Positions 46,510 to 59,113 are shown, counted from the first letter of the stretch. The stretch: DNA of 64,000 nucleotides from Chondrosia reniformis (GCA_947172415.1 OX359201.1:3596001-3660000), one strand, 5' to 3'. Notes: generated by a model from the sequence alone, not told the origin. Numbers and translations are program-made.

Positions 46510-46803
46510 TATGTCCTACTTGTGTCTATAGTTATGCTGAGTCTGTTTTACTTGTACAAGCAAGATTACTAATAGATTTATAATTAATTCATAAAAGTTA
46601 ATTGGACCTACATTCCTTTCATAAAATTAAATTTCATCATGTGTCTTAGTCAACACCTTATTTAACTTTTGGCGCCAAAATAGTGTATATAAGGCCCCTA
46701 GATTTAGCATAGTGAGCCAAGGATTCACAGAAGATCAAGATAAAGAAAAAGAAAAAGACTCCTAGGATCCCTGATAAAGGGTGGAATTTCCAGAAGCCAA
46801 GAA

Positions 46804-47195
46804 AAAGTAAATACAACTAGTACATACAATGAGTACATACAACTAGAACATACAATTAGTACATACAACAAGTACATTCAACCATTAAATACAAGTAGTA
46901 TAAACGAGGGCATACACCTAGTACTTTCATCTAGTAAATACTACTAGGACATATAGCAAGTGCATACAACTATATAGTACATACCACAAGTACATACAAC
47001 TAGTAAATACAAGTAGTAAACATACAACTAGGACATACAACCAGGATATACAACTAGTACATACATCTAGTACGTACATCTAGTACATATAGCAAGTGCA
47101 TGCAACTAGTACATACAACAAGTACATACAACTAGGAAATACAAGTAGTACATACAACTAGGACATACAAATAGTACATACACTTAGTACTGATA
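46804..47195 (-). repeat. 13-bp minisatellite, reverse orientation
   Basis: A short block between the Naiad tail and the R2-like LINE, with several non-standard units such as aactaggacata. Confidence 0.85.
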
Positions 47196-47529
47196 ACTCT
47201 AGCTCAGTAATGACTCAAATAACTCAAATAACTGTCAAGTTCAACCCCCCGACTGAGCAGGGTGCTTAGCCCCTCATGTGGCATACTGTGGCTTAATCAG
47301 CCTCCCTCCCAGCTTGGGTTAGCCCCCCATCTGGCAGTTTCACTTGGTTACGTTGCGCCATGAGAATGACAATTTTCAAGACAGGCTGTGGCCTAGGTGC
47401 ACCAGTGGTGAAGAAAACCCTGAGTCAATCAGAATAGGTGATTCCACTGGTGCCTCACAGGTAGATGTACCTGAATGTAATAGCCTTTCTTCGGTCCCCA
47501 TGATGGGCCAACCAGCCTTCTAGACCAAG
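47196..47529 (+). other. Possible 5' part of the R2-like LINE, no frame called
   Basis: Non-satellite, relatively GC-rich DNA with short plus-strand coding-like words (WHTVA, PAWVSP) in several frames. It probably belongs to the LINE that follows but no motif was recognised. Confidence 0.35.
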
Positions 47530-50500
47530 GAAATGATTAGGGCACTAATTGATTGCTGTGAGCGATCTCAACCCAAAAGAGGTGGCTTTCAGAAGTGTTT
47601 AGAGCAGGAAAGGCTGAGCAAATACCCACATTTGCCTCAGACTGGTCGAACCCTGGCCTTCCAAGCCAAAAGGAACTTGGTAGGAGACGGAGTACTGCAA
47701 GTAACGGGTAGATGAGATATAGATTTGGTTAATGATACACCGCAAGGTGCCTCTAGAAGGAGAAGGATCTGAGGGGTGATCTGGAACCTTCAGAGGGATG
47801 ATATCCTCATGGATCTCTACAGAGAAAGTAAGCCCATGGAAAAGGGGTATGCCGAGCGGTTGTACCAGGCTTGGAATGCTGCAATGCCAGACCATAAAAC
47901 CACAAAGGTAGCGCTAACTACAAGAGTTAGTAGAATCCGTAGAGGTCAAGGTCTCTCGAGACTAAATTTTGTGGCACCTGACTCTCGTGGGGTAGCCACC
48001 CTAACCGGAACTGTAGAGAAAGGTGTGGGAGCCCAGGGACAGGAGGAGCTACACCAAGTTCAGGCTGGGACTGAACAAAATGGTGAACTGTCTGCAGTCC
48101 TTGTTGAAACTCCTACAAATGATCATCCCAGTCCCAGGTCAAGTGGCAATGATCATCTGATGCAACTTTTAGGCAAAGCAAAAGATGCCTGTCTCCGAAA
48201 AAACCTGGGGATTTCTCTGGTAGAAAACCCTGTGGGGTGGTGTGGTTCAACCGTGTTGATATGGCACTGCTTCAGGATGCCAATGATTGGGTGGAGAAAG
48301 AGTGGAAGGAAGGCCCTAGGTCGGCCCGGCACCTGAACTGCCTGGTCTACTCTGTTGCTATGGCTGTGAGGGGAAAAACAACCGACGAATCGCAGCCATG
48401 CAACCAGGGAAGGAACTCAGACAATCAGAAGGGAAGTAAGAGACAGGAAGGTCAAATAAGTGACAGGAAGGCCAAGGGCCTTAGGTTTAGAAGACTGCTT
48501 GCCTGGTTGGATGTGGAAACAGCGTGTCAACAGAATAATGATCCTATGACCAAACGCCAGAAAGTACTCCAAAGAAAGCTTAGGGGGAGTTCCATTCATT
48601 AAACCTGGATGTGCTGATCAGAGCTCGGGAACAGACACTGGGGAAACTCAGGGTCTGGACCCTACAAGAGCAAAGATCGGCTGAACGCAGGAAATTCCAG
48701 GACCAAAACCACCTTTGGAATACCCAAGGGAAGTTCCGGATGAATGGCAATGTTCCAACCTCCAATTAAGCTCCCTCAATTGAGGTAGTAAGAGACTTTT
48801 GGAAAAAGATTGTAGGTACTCTTTGTAAGGTCAACAAAGACAACACAGGGATGAAAGAATGGCTAAAGGAAACCAGAAAGAGGGTGGGTAGAACCTCCTC
48901 TGAAGGTCCCGATAGCATTGATGAGGCCAAAATGAGGAAAGCCTTGAAAAAGGCAAAAAGCTGATCAGCCCAAGGGCCGGATGGCATCCACACTTATTGG
49001 TGGAAAGCACTCCCTCTGCAAAGTCTGCCTTGGCAGACGTACTACGGAGGGTGGTGAGCGGAGATCTGTCAGTCCCACACTGGCTTACAAGGGGGTCGCA
49101 CTCTACTCATCCCCAAAAAGGGTGACCCGAAAAGTGCGCCAACTACCGACCTATTGCATGTCTCAACACAATGTACAAGGCTGTCACATCATACATTGCA
49201 TCTGAACTACTCACTTACACCTACACTAATGATCTTTTGGCTATGCCCCAAAGGGCCATGAGGAAAGGGAGGTGGGGCTGTGTGGTCTGTCTACTGCTGG
49301 ATCAAACAATCGGTCTAGATGCCAAAATTATGGGCAAGCCACTTAGTGTGGCATGGATCGATTATGAGAAGGCATATGACAGAGTCCCTCACAAGTGGCT
49401 GATGAAGGTGCTAAAAACCATAATGTGCCCAGGTTGGATCCGGAGGTCTATAGAGCTCTTCTCCCAACACTGGGCTACTGTGCTTGAGTTGAGGACTGTG
49501 GGGAAGGTGGTTAGGAGCACCCCTGTTAAATTTCTTAACAGAACCAAGGGATATACCCTCTGGCATAATGGGGAAAGGAACACCATGTCACACTTGTTGT
49601 ACATGGATGACCTTAAGATATATGCTGGAGGGCCTGATAAACTCAGGGAAGCCTTGGAATGTGTGGAGAAAACCTCAAATGCCATTGGCATGAGGTTTGG
49701 AGTGAGAAAGTGTGGAACAGCTCACATGCAAAAGGGGAAAGTTCTGGCTGGCCCAGACAACCCTGAACGCAGTGAAGAATCCATAAGGAGCCTTGAAAAA
49801 GGTACTACTTATAAGTACCTAGGGCTAGAACAACTGTTTGAGGTAGATGACAGCAACTTCAAAGCTTGCTTGGTCAACGAATTGAGGAGGAGACTCCAAA
49901 AAGTGTTGAGCTCTCACCTCAATGGTGAGAATGCTGCAGAAGCCTCTAACATGTTGTGTGCCTCTCTATTGAGATACTCTTACTCAGTTTTGAGGTAGAC
50001 TCAACGTGAGCTTCCAAAACTGGACGGAATAGTGAGAAAGATCTTGAGATAGTACCAGTATCATCACTACAACTCTGCCATTGAGAGAGTGAACTTGCCT
50101 CGCTCTCAAGGTGGTAGAGGGCTCTGTAGTTTTCCTTTGGATCACGACAGGGATGTTGTGAATCTGGCAAGATACCTCCACACTGCCAATTATCCACTCA
50201 CAGCTGTTGTGGTTAAACACCAAAAGTGGCTGGATTGCTCAAAGCAGAGGAGGACTATCTTGAAAGAAGCCAGATTGATACTGAAAAGCCACGGAATAGA
50301 ACTAGAACCTGAAATGTGGCTGAAGACAGATCCCTCACAAAATAGTGCAAGAGAATGGAGGAGAGTGGCACATGAGCTTCGGGAGGCTCAGACTGAAAGG
50401 TCAAAAAGTAACCCAGCCAAAAAGTCTCACCAGGGCTCATACCACAGACAGGTCACAAATAAGGAGTCTTATGTGTTGCTTTCTGAGTGGAGACTCAGAC

Positions 50501-50649
50501 CTCAAACTGAGGCTCTGATTCTTGCAGCCCAAGATGATGTGCTGCACACTAGGTGGTACCAAAATAGGATTCTGAGGAATTCTAGCCTCCTAATGGGTAG
50601 AGAATTTGGCAAGTCTATGGAAACAGTCAAACACATACATGTATACTGA
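47530..50649 (+). pseudogene. Degenerate R2-like LINE (YMDD reverse transcriptase)
   Basis: Frames on the plus strand give an N-terminal region (47776-48336, with YRESKPMEKGYAERLY and TRVSRIR), a helical region (48237-48602), a pre-RT piece with EAKMRKALKKAK and GPDGIHTYWWK (48780-49010), RT 49171-49998 (motif A AWIDYEKAYDRVP, residues 61-73; motif C LYMDDLKIY, YMDD 144-147; YKYLG) and a C-terminal region 50089-50649 (ETEALILAAQDDVLHTRWY). Motif B (usually QGDSLSPLLF) is missing between KFLNRTKG and HLLYMDD, so an internal deletion is likely. The final Cys-His knuckle is degenerate. I assign it to the R2/NeSL-like group from the C-terminal pattern; no restriction-like nuclease motif is confirmed. 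Confidence 0.8.
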
Positions 50650-50940
50650 AGTGACTAACATGATACGTGATATAAGAAGTAGCGCTTGTTGTAATTTTAA
50701 TTCATTGCTCTAATTGAATATCATACTTCTAATGAAAATAAGCTAGATAGAGTTAAAAATATGAACATCAGGCAAAGGTTGAAGCAGGAAGCAGTTGTGG
50801 AAGCAGAGAGTATGGAGAGTGAAGATAGAGGATATCGAAGAAGAAAGCCTGTTGCAGCGGGTATACAGAAGGCCCATGGAAAGATGGCGAAAGGGCTGTA
50901 ATGAAAATTTTAAATAGTAATTTATACATAAATTATTCAT
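50650..50940. other. Spacer after the LINE, no gene seen
   Basis: AT-rich DNA with short coding-like words (MNIRQRLKQEAVVEAE on the plus strand at about 50760-50810), which may be the 3' end of another dead LINE. Nothing firm. Confidence 0.35.
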
Positions 50941-51305
50941 GCCATACAACAAGTACATAGAACTAGTAAATATAAGTAAAACACACAATTAGTAAATACA
51001 ACTAGTACATAAAATTAGTACATACAACTAGAACATGCAACTAGTACATACGACGAGGGCATACAACTAGTAGATAAAACTAGTAAATACAACTAGTACA
51101 TATAGTAAAGGCATACAACTAGTACATACAACAAGTACATACAACTAGTAAATAGAAGTAGTAAACATACAACTAGGACATAAAACTAGTACATACAACT
51201 AGTACAAACAATTCGTACATAAAATTAGTACATACAACTAGTACATACAACTAGTACATATAGCTAGTACATAGATCGAGGACATAAAACAAGTACATAC
51301 AACAA
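50941..51305 (-). repeat. 13-bp minisatellite, reverse orientation
   Basis: Reverse units up to the A-rich junction (51302-51311) with the PLE-tail hairpin. Confidence 0.88.
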
Positions 51306-51311
51306 AAAAAA

Positions 51312-51836
51312 GGTTAGGTTCTCTAATACCAGCGTTAAAAAGACAAAAAAGAAACAAGTTTGTCTTGCCGACGTTTCGGTCAGGGTACTCTGACCTTCTT
51401 CAGGGCGAAGATGAAGCTAGTGTGAGTATTTGTCATTATATAGCCTTGCATCCCATCAAGTGCTGTCACTGGGATTGTCAGTTGGCGCCACAGATCTTTG
51501 GTTGGATCCACAGCTTGTGTTCTTCAATGCGGCCATCCAGCATCTAGGCAGCTCCAGACCTCCTTCCCTGTTGAGGGATGGGTGAGGAGGTCTGGAGCTG
51601 CCTAGATGCTGGATGGCCGCATTGAAGAACACAAGCTGTGGATCCAACCAAAGATCTGTGGCGCCAACTGACAATCCCAGTGACAGCACTGGATGGGATG
51701 CAAGGCTATATAATGACAAATACTCACACTAGCTTCATCTTCCCCTGAAGAAGGTCAGAGTACCCTGACTGAAACATCGGCAAGACAAACTTGTTTCTTT
51801 TTTGTCTTTTTAACGCTGGTATTAGAGAACCTAACC
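51312..51836. mobile_element. Hairpin of inverted PLE tails (about 252-bp arms)
   Basis: Arms 51312-51564 and 51585-51836 are reverse complements except for a few mismatches and a one-base indel, with a 20-nt loop. Read outward, each arm has CTGAAGA, a stem II of GGTCAG with CTGACC and loop AGTACC, GAAAC and GTC or ATC. The right-arm motif (51745-51779) has ACAT where the left arm has ACGT. This is a third PLE tail family. No coding sequence. Flanking satellite lies on both sides. Confidence 0.85.
51362..51405 (-). ncRNA. Hammerhead-like motif, left arm of the hairpin
   Basis: On the minus strand: CTGAAGA, an unpaired A, GGTCAG and CTGACC around AGTACC (six pairs), then GAAAC and GTC. Stem III is the palindrome ACGT, which can only form between two molecules or copies. 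The most symmetrical stem II in the window. Confidence 0.6.
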
Positions 51837-51879
51837 CTTTTTTTGATGACTGCGCCAGCGGAGAAGCCCTCACTTCAAG

Positions 51880-52405
51880 TACATACAACTAGTAAATAAA
51901 TGTAGCACACAAAATTAAGACATACAACTAGTACATATATCTAGTATATACAACAAGGACATTCAACTAGTATATACAACTAGTACGTACAACTAATCCA
52001 TTAGTAGTACATACAACTCGTACAAACAACTAGCAAATAGAAGTAGTACATACAACCGGTACATACAATTCGTACATAGAACAAGTACACACAAATAGTG
52101 CATACAACTAGTACATACAACTAGTGAAGACAACTATTCCATACAACCAGTGCTTACAACTAGTACATACAACTATTCCATACAACAAGTACATAGAACT
52201 AGTAAATAAAAGTAGTCCACACAACTAGTACATATAACTAGTTCATGCAACTATTACATACAACTAGTACATTCAACTATTACGTACAACTAGTACAAAC
52301 AACTCGTACATAAAACTAGTTCATACAACTAGTACATTTAAATTAGTAGACACAAGTCGTATATAAAACTAGTACATGCTACTGGTTCATATAACTAGCA
52401 CATAT
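51880..52405 (-). repeat. 13-bp minisatellite, reverse orientation
   Basis: Reverse units up to the Tc1-like insertion; the sequence 51837-51879 (ttttgatgactgcgccagcgg) is unique and may be the outer tail of the PLE pair. Confidence 0.85.
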
Positions 52406-53665
52406 CAGTAACGCTCAAAAAACATTCCACTCGGATAAAATGGCGACATCGCATAATATAAAATTTCGAAAATCAACCTGGAAATCATACAGAAAAATGC
52501 CAGAAATAAATGAAAACTGGCGATATAATATAGAATATTATGAACAAATTAGGTAACTAATATTTTGTGTGCCCCTTTTGATTTAATTACAGAGTCTATT
52601 CTTTTGGGTATCGAATTTAACAACTTTTCTAAATAGTCTTTAGAAAGGTATGTCCATGCTTCTTGTAGGGAACGGTACAAACTGTCCAAACATAAACAAC
52701 AGTTTGTTGCAGCCATCTTCTTTCTTGTGACTCGGTCCAAGACGTCCCAAAGATGCTCTATGAGATTTAGATGCTTTTTCAGTGTGAATTGGAACATTGT
52801 CTTGTTGGAAGACTCTTTTCCCTGGTGGAAATTCCATAAGGAATGGCAAGAGATTGTCCTTCAGCAGTTGGATATAGCCTTGCACATCTAGACGATGACT
52901 GATTCTCGGTAGAGTTGACTATTTCAAAAACGTAAACCCTCCCTATACCATAACACTTCCTCCACCATGTTTGACGGTTTGCTGAATGCAACTGGGATTC
53001 AATGCCTCACTTGAGTTCCTACGAACATAGATACGTCCGTCACGCTTATTTTGATTCATCTGAAAATATGACTTCACCCCAGTCTGTCTGTTCAAGGGCA
53101 AATTGCAGACGCTTTTTCTGTTAGCTGCGCTAAGTAAAGGTCTTGCAATTCTCCCATGCATCCCAAAGTCAGCCAATGTTCTCTTTACTGTTGACACGGA
53201 AATAATAATGCCATATTTACATTCAGTTCATCTGTGATGGATGTAATAGGGCGAAATCAATATTTCTTGCATAAATGTAATATTGTCTTCATTGTTCTGT
53301 CACTGAGTTTTTTGGACGTCTACAATTGGGTTGATCTTCCACTGTGCCTGTCTTCTCATATTTTAGGAGCAATGTCTCACGCAAGTGTGGCTACAGCCAA
53401 CCTAAGCAGTAACTTGGCGTTGCAAAACACCCTGTTCCGTGGGGACAATAATATGTGCTCTCTCAATAAGAGTTAGTTTTATCAAGATTTCACTTTAATC
53501 TTTCGTAGCAACTCAGTATAGGCGGGAACACAGTTTATAGCTTATATTGGTTCGCTTTCACGGGTATACATAAATATAACATACTGATTTTCTCAAAGAG
53601 AACGAAGATTCTTTACCAATGCCATATAAAATATTGTGTAAGTGTGAAGTTTTTTGAGCGGTGTA
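52406..53665 (-). mobile_element. Tc1/mariner-like transposon, about 1.26 kb
   Basis: The left end has CGCTCAAAAAAC (52412-52423) and the right end GTTTTTTGAGCGG (53649-53661), in inverted orientation, with TA at both borders (52403-52404 and about 53666-53667). The size matches Tc1-type elements. The transposase inside (minus strand) is broken. Both sides are satellite. Confidence 0.85.
52549..53197 (-). pseudogene. Tc1-like DDE transposase, frame-broken
   Basis: Reading the minus strand across frames: an N-terminal helix-turn-helix-like piece (STVKRTLADFGMHGR), QTDWGEVIFSDESK (first Asp, about 53070-53050), GRIYVRR, KHGGGSVMVWG-like residues, VFQQDNVPIHT (second Asp, about 52805-52830) and LNLIEHLWDVLDRVTRKK (Glu, third catalytic residue). 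At least four frames are needed, so there are several indels. The enzyme is a cut-and-paste DDE transposase. Open pieces are 53197-52943, 52991-52779, 52885-52640 and 52797-52549. All three catalytic positions are still readable. Confidence 0.88.
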
Positions 53666-56465
53666 TAACTAGTAAATACAACTAGTACATAAAACTAGTA
53701 CATACACCTAGTACATACAACATATGCATAAAACTATATAGGTGATGCAACAAGTCCATATAACTAGTACATACAACTAATACATACAATTCGTTCATAC
53801 AACTATTATACAAGTAGTACATAGAAATAGCTCATACAACTAGGACATACAACTAGTACATACAATTAGTACATACATCTAGTACACAACTAGTACATAC
53901 AACTAGCATATTCAACTAGTACATATAACTAGTATGTGCAACTAGTGCATAGAACTAGTACATATAACTAGTACATGCAACTAATGCATTCAACTAGGTT
54001 CTATAACCAGTCCATAAAACTAGTACATACGACAAGTATATAGAACTAGCACATACAACTAGTACATTCAACGAGTACATAAAACTTGTACATACAACTA
54101 GTTCATTCAACTTTTACATGCAAGTAGTACATACAACTAGTACATAGAACTAGTACATATAATTGGAACATACACATATAACTAGTACATAGAAATAGCA
54201 CATACAACTAGTTCATATAACTTCTACAGAGAACTAGTTCATACAACTAGTCCATACCACTTGTACATAAAACAAGTACATACAACTAGCACATACAACT
54301 AGTAAATGCCAATAGTACAGTCAACTTTAATATACAGCTAGTTCATACAACTAGTACATACAACTAGTTCATCCAACTAGTACAAACAACTAGTACATAC
54401 AAATTGTACATATAACTTGAACACAGACAAGTAGCTAGTACATGTAAATAATACATACCAGTAGTACATAGAAGTCGTACATAAAAGTAGTACATCTGAC
54501 TGGTACAAATACCTAGTGCAACCAATTAGTACAAACAACTAGTACACCCAACTAGTCCATACTAATAGGACTTACAACTAGTACATCCAATTGCTTTATA
54601 CTACTTGTAAATACAACTACTGCAGGCAACTAGTACATGCAACTAGTACACACAACTTGAACACACAACTAGTACACACATCTAGTACATACAACTAGTG
54701 CATAAAACTAGTACATACACCTAGTAAATACAAGTAGTAAATACAACTTGTACATACAACTAGTTCATACAACTATTACATACAACTAGTACATACAACT
54801 AGTACATACAATAAGTAAATACAATTAGTACAAGTATACAAGTATATAGACCTAGTACATAGAACTGGTAAATACAACCAGTACATAAAACTAGCACATG
54901 CACATATAAATAGTACATTTAAATAGTACATACAACTAGTACACACAACTAGCTCATGCAACTAGTACATACAACTTCCATGCAACTAGTACAAACAACT
55001 TGTACATAAACCTAAAGATACAAATATGACTAGTATATATACCTAGTGCATACAACTAGTACACACAACACAGAAATACAAACAGTACATACAACCAATA
55101 CATACAACTAATACATATACCTAGTACCTTAAAATACTACATATAACTAGTACATACAACTTTAACATACAACCTAGTACATACAACTAATGCATACTAT
55201 TGGTTCATACAACTAGTCCATATGAATGGTACATACAACTAGTCCATATCACTAGTACATAGAACTAGTACATAGAACTAGTTCATACAACTAGTTCTTA
55301 CAACTATTACATACAACTAGTACATACAACTAGTTCATAATACTATTCCATACAACAAGTGCATACAACTAGAACATACAACTAGTACATACAACTAGTC
55401 CATAAAACTAGTACTGACAACTTGTAAATACACCTACTACATATAACTAGTACATATAAGTAGTACATACAACTAGTACATACAAGGAGTACCCACAATT
55501 AGTACATACAACTAGTCCATCCAACTAGTACATACAATTGGTACATACAACTGGTATACAAAACTAGTACAAACAACTGGTACATTCAACTAGTACATAA
55601 AACTAGTACATACAACTAGTACATACAACTTGTACATACAACCTAGTGCGTACAACTAATGCGTACAACTAGTTCATACAACTAGTCTATACAACTAGTA
55701 CCTACAACTAGTACATGCAACTATGACGTTCAACTTGTACATTCAACTAGTACATTCAACTAGTACAGACAACTAGTACATACAACCTCTATATCCAAGG
55801 AGGACAAAAACTACTACACACAACCAGTACACACAATTTGTACATATAAGTAGTACATACAAGTAGGACATACAACTAGTGCATACAACTAGAACAGAGA
55901 ACTAGTACATACAACTAGTGCACAAAACTAGTACACACAACTGGGACATACAACTAGCACATACAACTACCTAGTACATACAACTAATGCATTGAACTAG
56001 TTGATACAACTAGTCCATACCACTAGTACATACAACAAGTACATAAAACTAATCCATACAACTAGTACATACAACTAGTACATTCAACCTAGTACATACA
56101 ACAAATACATTTAACTAGTACATTAAACAAGTACATACAACAAGTACATACAACTATGGTGAACAACTAGTACATGCAACTAGTACTTATGACTAGTACA
56201 TACAACTAGTACATACAACTAGTACTTAAAACTAGTACATGGAACTAGTCCATACAACTTGTACCTACCACTTAACCAGTATATAATGAGTTTATATAAC
56301 TAGTACTTACAACTAAAACATTCAACTAGTACTTACAACTAGTACTTACAACTAGTACATACAATTAGTATATACACTTAGTACATTAAACTAGTATATA
56401 TAACATACACATATAACTAGTACATAGAAATAGTACGTAAAACTAGTACATACTACTAGTATATA
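53666..56465 (-). repeat. 13-bp minisatellite, reverse orientation
   Basis: About 2.8 kb of reverse units with frequent single-base changes and small insertions. No genes are seen. The frame at 54776-54961 (minus) is only a translated satellite. Confidence 0.92.
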
Positions 56466-57171
56466 AATAGAGAAGAATAACAATTTTCTACAAAATAGTG
56501 AAGATGTAGGGATGGCACAAAAAGGACATAAACAAGAAAGGGATGTTACACAGTGAAGCAAAAGCTATATATGCATGAATCATACAACACCCTTGCTTGT
56601 AGGATTCATGCATAGCTAATTTTTATTTTTCTCTAGTTTCTGTACTTTTTATGGAGCATAAGCTAGGAATTTGATTGTATTTAAAACCCATTTTGGTTTC
56701 GCAATTTTTGACAGAATATGACGTCATTAAAATGGCCCATTTATTGAGGCCTTGACTCTGGGGCCATGAAAACCGTCATACTCAAAAATAGCGTTATTGC
56801 TCTCGCTTCTACAAAAGAATACTGCTCGTAAAATTTGCAATAGTTTCGTTTAACAATTAGTCCAAAAGCTTATATACTTTTTTAGTTATGGCTGACGAAA
56901 AAGAAGAAGAATAAGAAGAATAAGAATAATAATAAGAATATGAAGAAGACGAAAATGGGAATTTTTAAAGTTTATTATTTTGCCAGTGGGACATATTCGC
57001 TTTCCTTTAAGGTCTATTTAGAGTATGTATATTGTATATTTAGCTATACATAGCCTTGTTTTGTCGATTTTCGGCCTATTTCGGGATTTTGCTCCTATAC
57101 TGATGTAAGGGGAAAACGGAAAAAAACGCATCATACCTACATAGGGAGTACTACCGTACTCTTTGATATAG
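56466..57171. other. Unique AT-rich block with a shared palindromic end
   Basis: It contains an imperfect inverted repeat around gcatgaatc and gattcatgc (about 56573-56612), a purine-rich gaa/aat-rich tract (56896-56952) and a cgtcatt-type stretch. Its right end (57137-57166) is the reverse complement of 14321-14350, so the block is probably a dispersed element inserted in satellite. No coding frame is seen. Confidence 0.5.
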
Positions 57172-57215
57172 TACACACAACTAGTACATACAACTAGTTC
57201 ATACAACTAACACAT
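57172..57215 (-). repeat. 13-bp minisatellite remnant
   Basis: Three reverse units between two unique blocks. Confidence 0.8.
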
Positions 57216-58034
57216 ACGCAGGTAGGACATGTGCATTTTCCGGCCGAAAACAAAATGGCCGTCGAAAACAAAGATCAAAATTAACTTGTATGTTTTCCCT
57301 TTCTTTTAGATTTCTGATAAAAGAAAAGAACTCCTTAAAGATTTTAACTAAATAACTAATGATTGGGCTTATTTTTTATTTTTTATTTTATTAATTGATA
57401 TAGAAAAGACAGATTCATTTGGGTGTACGAAAAGCACTACAACTAAAAAGGCGGTCATGAAGATCACGGTTAAACAGTACAGTAGTGGTCTTTAAAGATT
57501 GCTAACATGAATATCTAGATGTGCAGCTTTCTTTGGATTTTAGATAAGAAATTTATACAAAAACCTGCATATATCAGTAACGGAAGAAGCTATCACAAGC
57601 CGACGTGGTGAAAATTTAGTTTTACCTTTTGTGAAGTGGTCCTTAAATTTTGGGAGCGATAATCCATCGTTTACCTGACCGCTTTTTTGAAAGAAAAAAA
57701 TTCGTACAAAAATCATTCCTCTCGACAAAGTCACACTTAGGTCACGTGTTAATAATGACACAATTACAATACGTATGCAATGATTGGGCAACGTTTTCAT
57801 ACGTATTCAGTATACGTAAGAAGACGTTTTTGTCGATTACTGTGGTTATAGTTAGGAGGGAATTTCGAAGCTATATAGACCGGCTAAATCTTCAGCGACT
57901 ATATTCCACTCTTTCAACTGACCTCAACTTACATTGAATTAATAATTTAGCAAGTTATATAAACATGTGCATATGTATAATAAGTTAAAGCCTATATTAA
58001 ACTGCTGCCTAGGTCTTCTGCAATACTATATAAG
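57216..58034. other. AT-rich unique DNA, no gene called
   Basis: Two short overlapping frames (57540-57800 minus, 57650-57937 plus) show no known motif. Could be intergenic or intronic. Confidence 0.4.
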
Positions 58035-58467
58035 GTGATAGCTGCAATGTTCTCTGGCAATGCAGGCCTTATAGTAAACTGTGGGTTTGCCCGCACTGCT
58101 ATTTATCAGCTGTATTCCAAGCAGCCTCCTAGAAGTAAAACTTCAAAACAAAGCAGACCTCAACCTGAGAAGGAAAATGAACAAAGTACTTCTAGTAAAT
58201 CACCCCCTCAGAATGATGTGGATGTGAGCATGCTAAATGGTTAGTATAACAGTGTTGAATGTGAGACAGATGACAGCCCTCATTTTGAGTGTAATAATAC
58301 TGATGTAGATGTTATCACACACAGCAATGAGAGCAGTTTTAGTACATCCTACACAGTTGATGCTGCCATACAACCTGAGATGCTACATGGTGGTAGTGGG
58401 CCAGTAAATGAAACTAGAGCAATCTCAAAAAACCCATTACAAGTATTTAAGGAATACTTTACCTAAC
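58035..58467 (+). pseudogene. Coding-like frame of unknown family with one TAG
   Basis: From MFSGNAGLIV (near 58047) a single frame runs 144 codons to a TAA at 58465-58467 with one TAG at 58242-58244. It is rich in Ser, Asn, Gln and Asp (PQPEKENEQSTSSKSPPQND and, after the TAG, YNSVECETDDSPHFECNN), typical of a disordered region. No family was recognised. I suppose it is a fossil of a host exon or of a transposon protein. Confidence 0.4.
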
Positions 58468-58795
58468 CTCACAGATCATACAGCCTATATAAGTCAGAGC
58501 AATATAGCTAGATGATTCTGGGGTTGAGAAGAATGCCCAAGTCAATAATAATTAATAACAATTTTTCCAATGGTGGAAAATTCCAAAGTAAGCCATACTT
58601 AAGAAGGTCATTTATAAGTAAATAACCAATTTTTATTTCCCGATCTGCATGCTGTAGAAAAACCTTTCAAAAATGGTAAAAAAACAAACAAAGAAAAGAC
58701 TAAGATTTGCCGCTTTTTTAATGGACCTGGGGGGTGCAAAAAAGGGAGACAAGTGTACCTTTTTGCACCTCAGGGAAACTGAGATCAAGCAAATG
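58468..58795. other. Spacer before the PLE, no gene seen
   Basis: AT-rich; a purine run and gtgcaaaaaaggg are seen, but no supported frame. It ends where the PLE's inverted arm begins at 58796. Confidence 0.4.
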
Positions 58796-59113
58796 TCTTT
58801 GTAAAGGTTCATCTTTCGACTTTTAGAGCGTCTAGAGACGCAGTTTTTTCCGATTCTTCTGTCTGCCAAACGTTTCGACCCTGGGGGTCTTCTTCAGTGA
58901 CTGGTGTTGGTCTTCAAGGTGTCTTCATTTATAGGCATCTTTTCCCGCCATTTTCGATTACCTCATCAGTGATGTCATCGGTTACATCATTTCCGGAGGA
59001 AGGAGAGGTGAAGGGAGTATTCATAAAAAAGGGTTTCCAACCACTTCTTAGTACAATTCCTTGATCTAAGTTCATTCTTACCTGACATTGTTGGATCTTC
59101 AGGGCTTCCTTAA

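Larger units (their letters stand above)
43533..46803 (+). mobile_element. Naiad-like PLE, nearly full-length, permuted domains
   Basis: It starts with the last 47 bp of the family tail (43533-43579, ending atttttcat), has a 5' leader, a GIY-YIG frame, a linker frame and an RT region, and ends in a truncated tail (46715-46803) with a degenerate hammerhead-like motif (CTGATAA). The tail-body-tail order is the pseudo-LTR layout known for PLEs. It sits in the minisatellite on both sides. Confidence 0.88.

Noticed and set aside
48766..48993. Minus-strand frames within 47.6-50.4 kb
   Set aside because: They are shadows of the degenerate R2-like LINE on the plus strand.
54776..54961. Minus-strand frame with repeated LVVCTSCMY
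   Set aside because: Pure translation of the 13-bp satellite.
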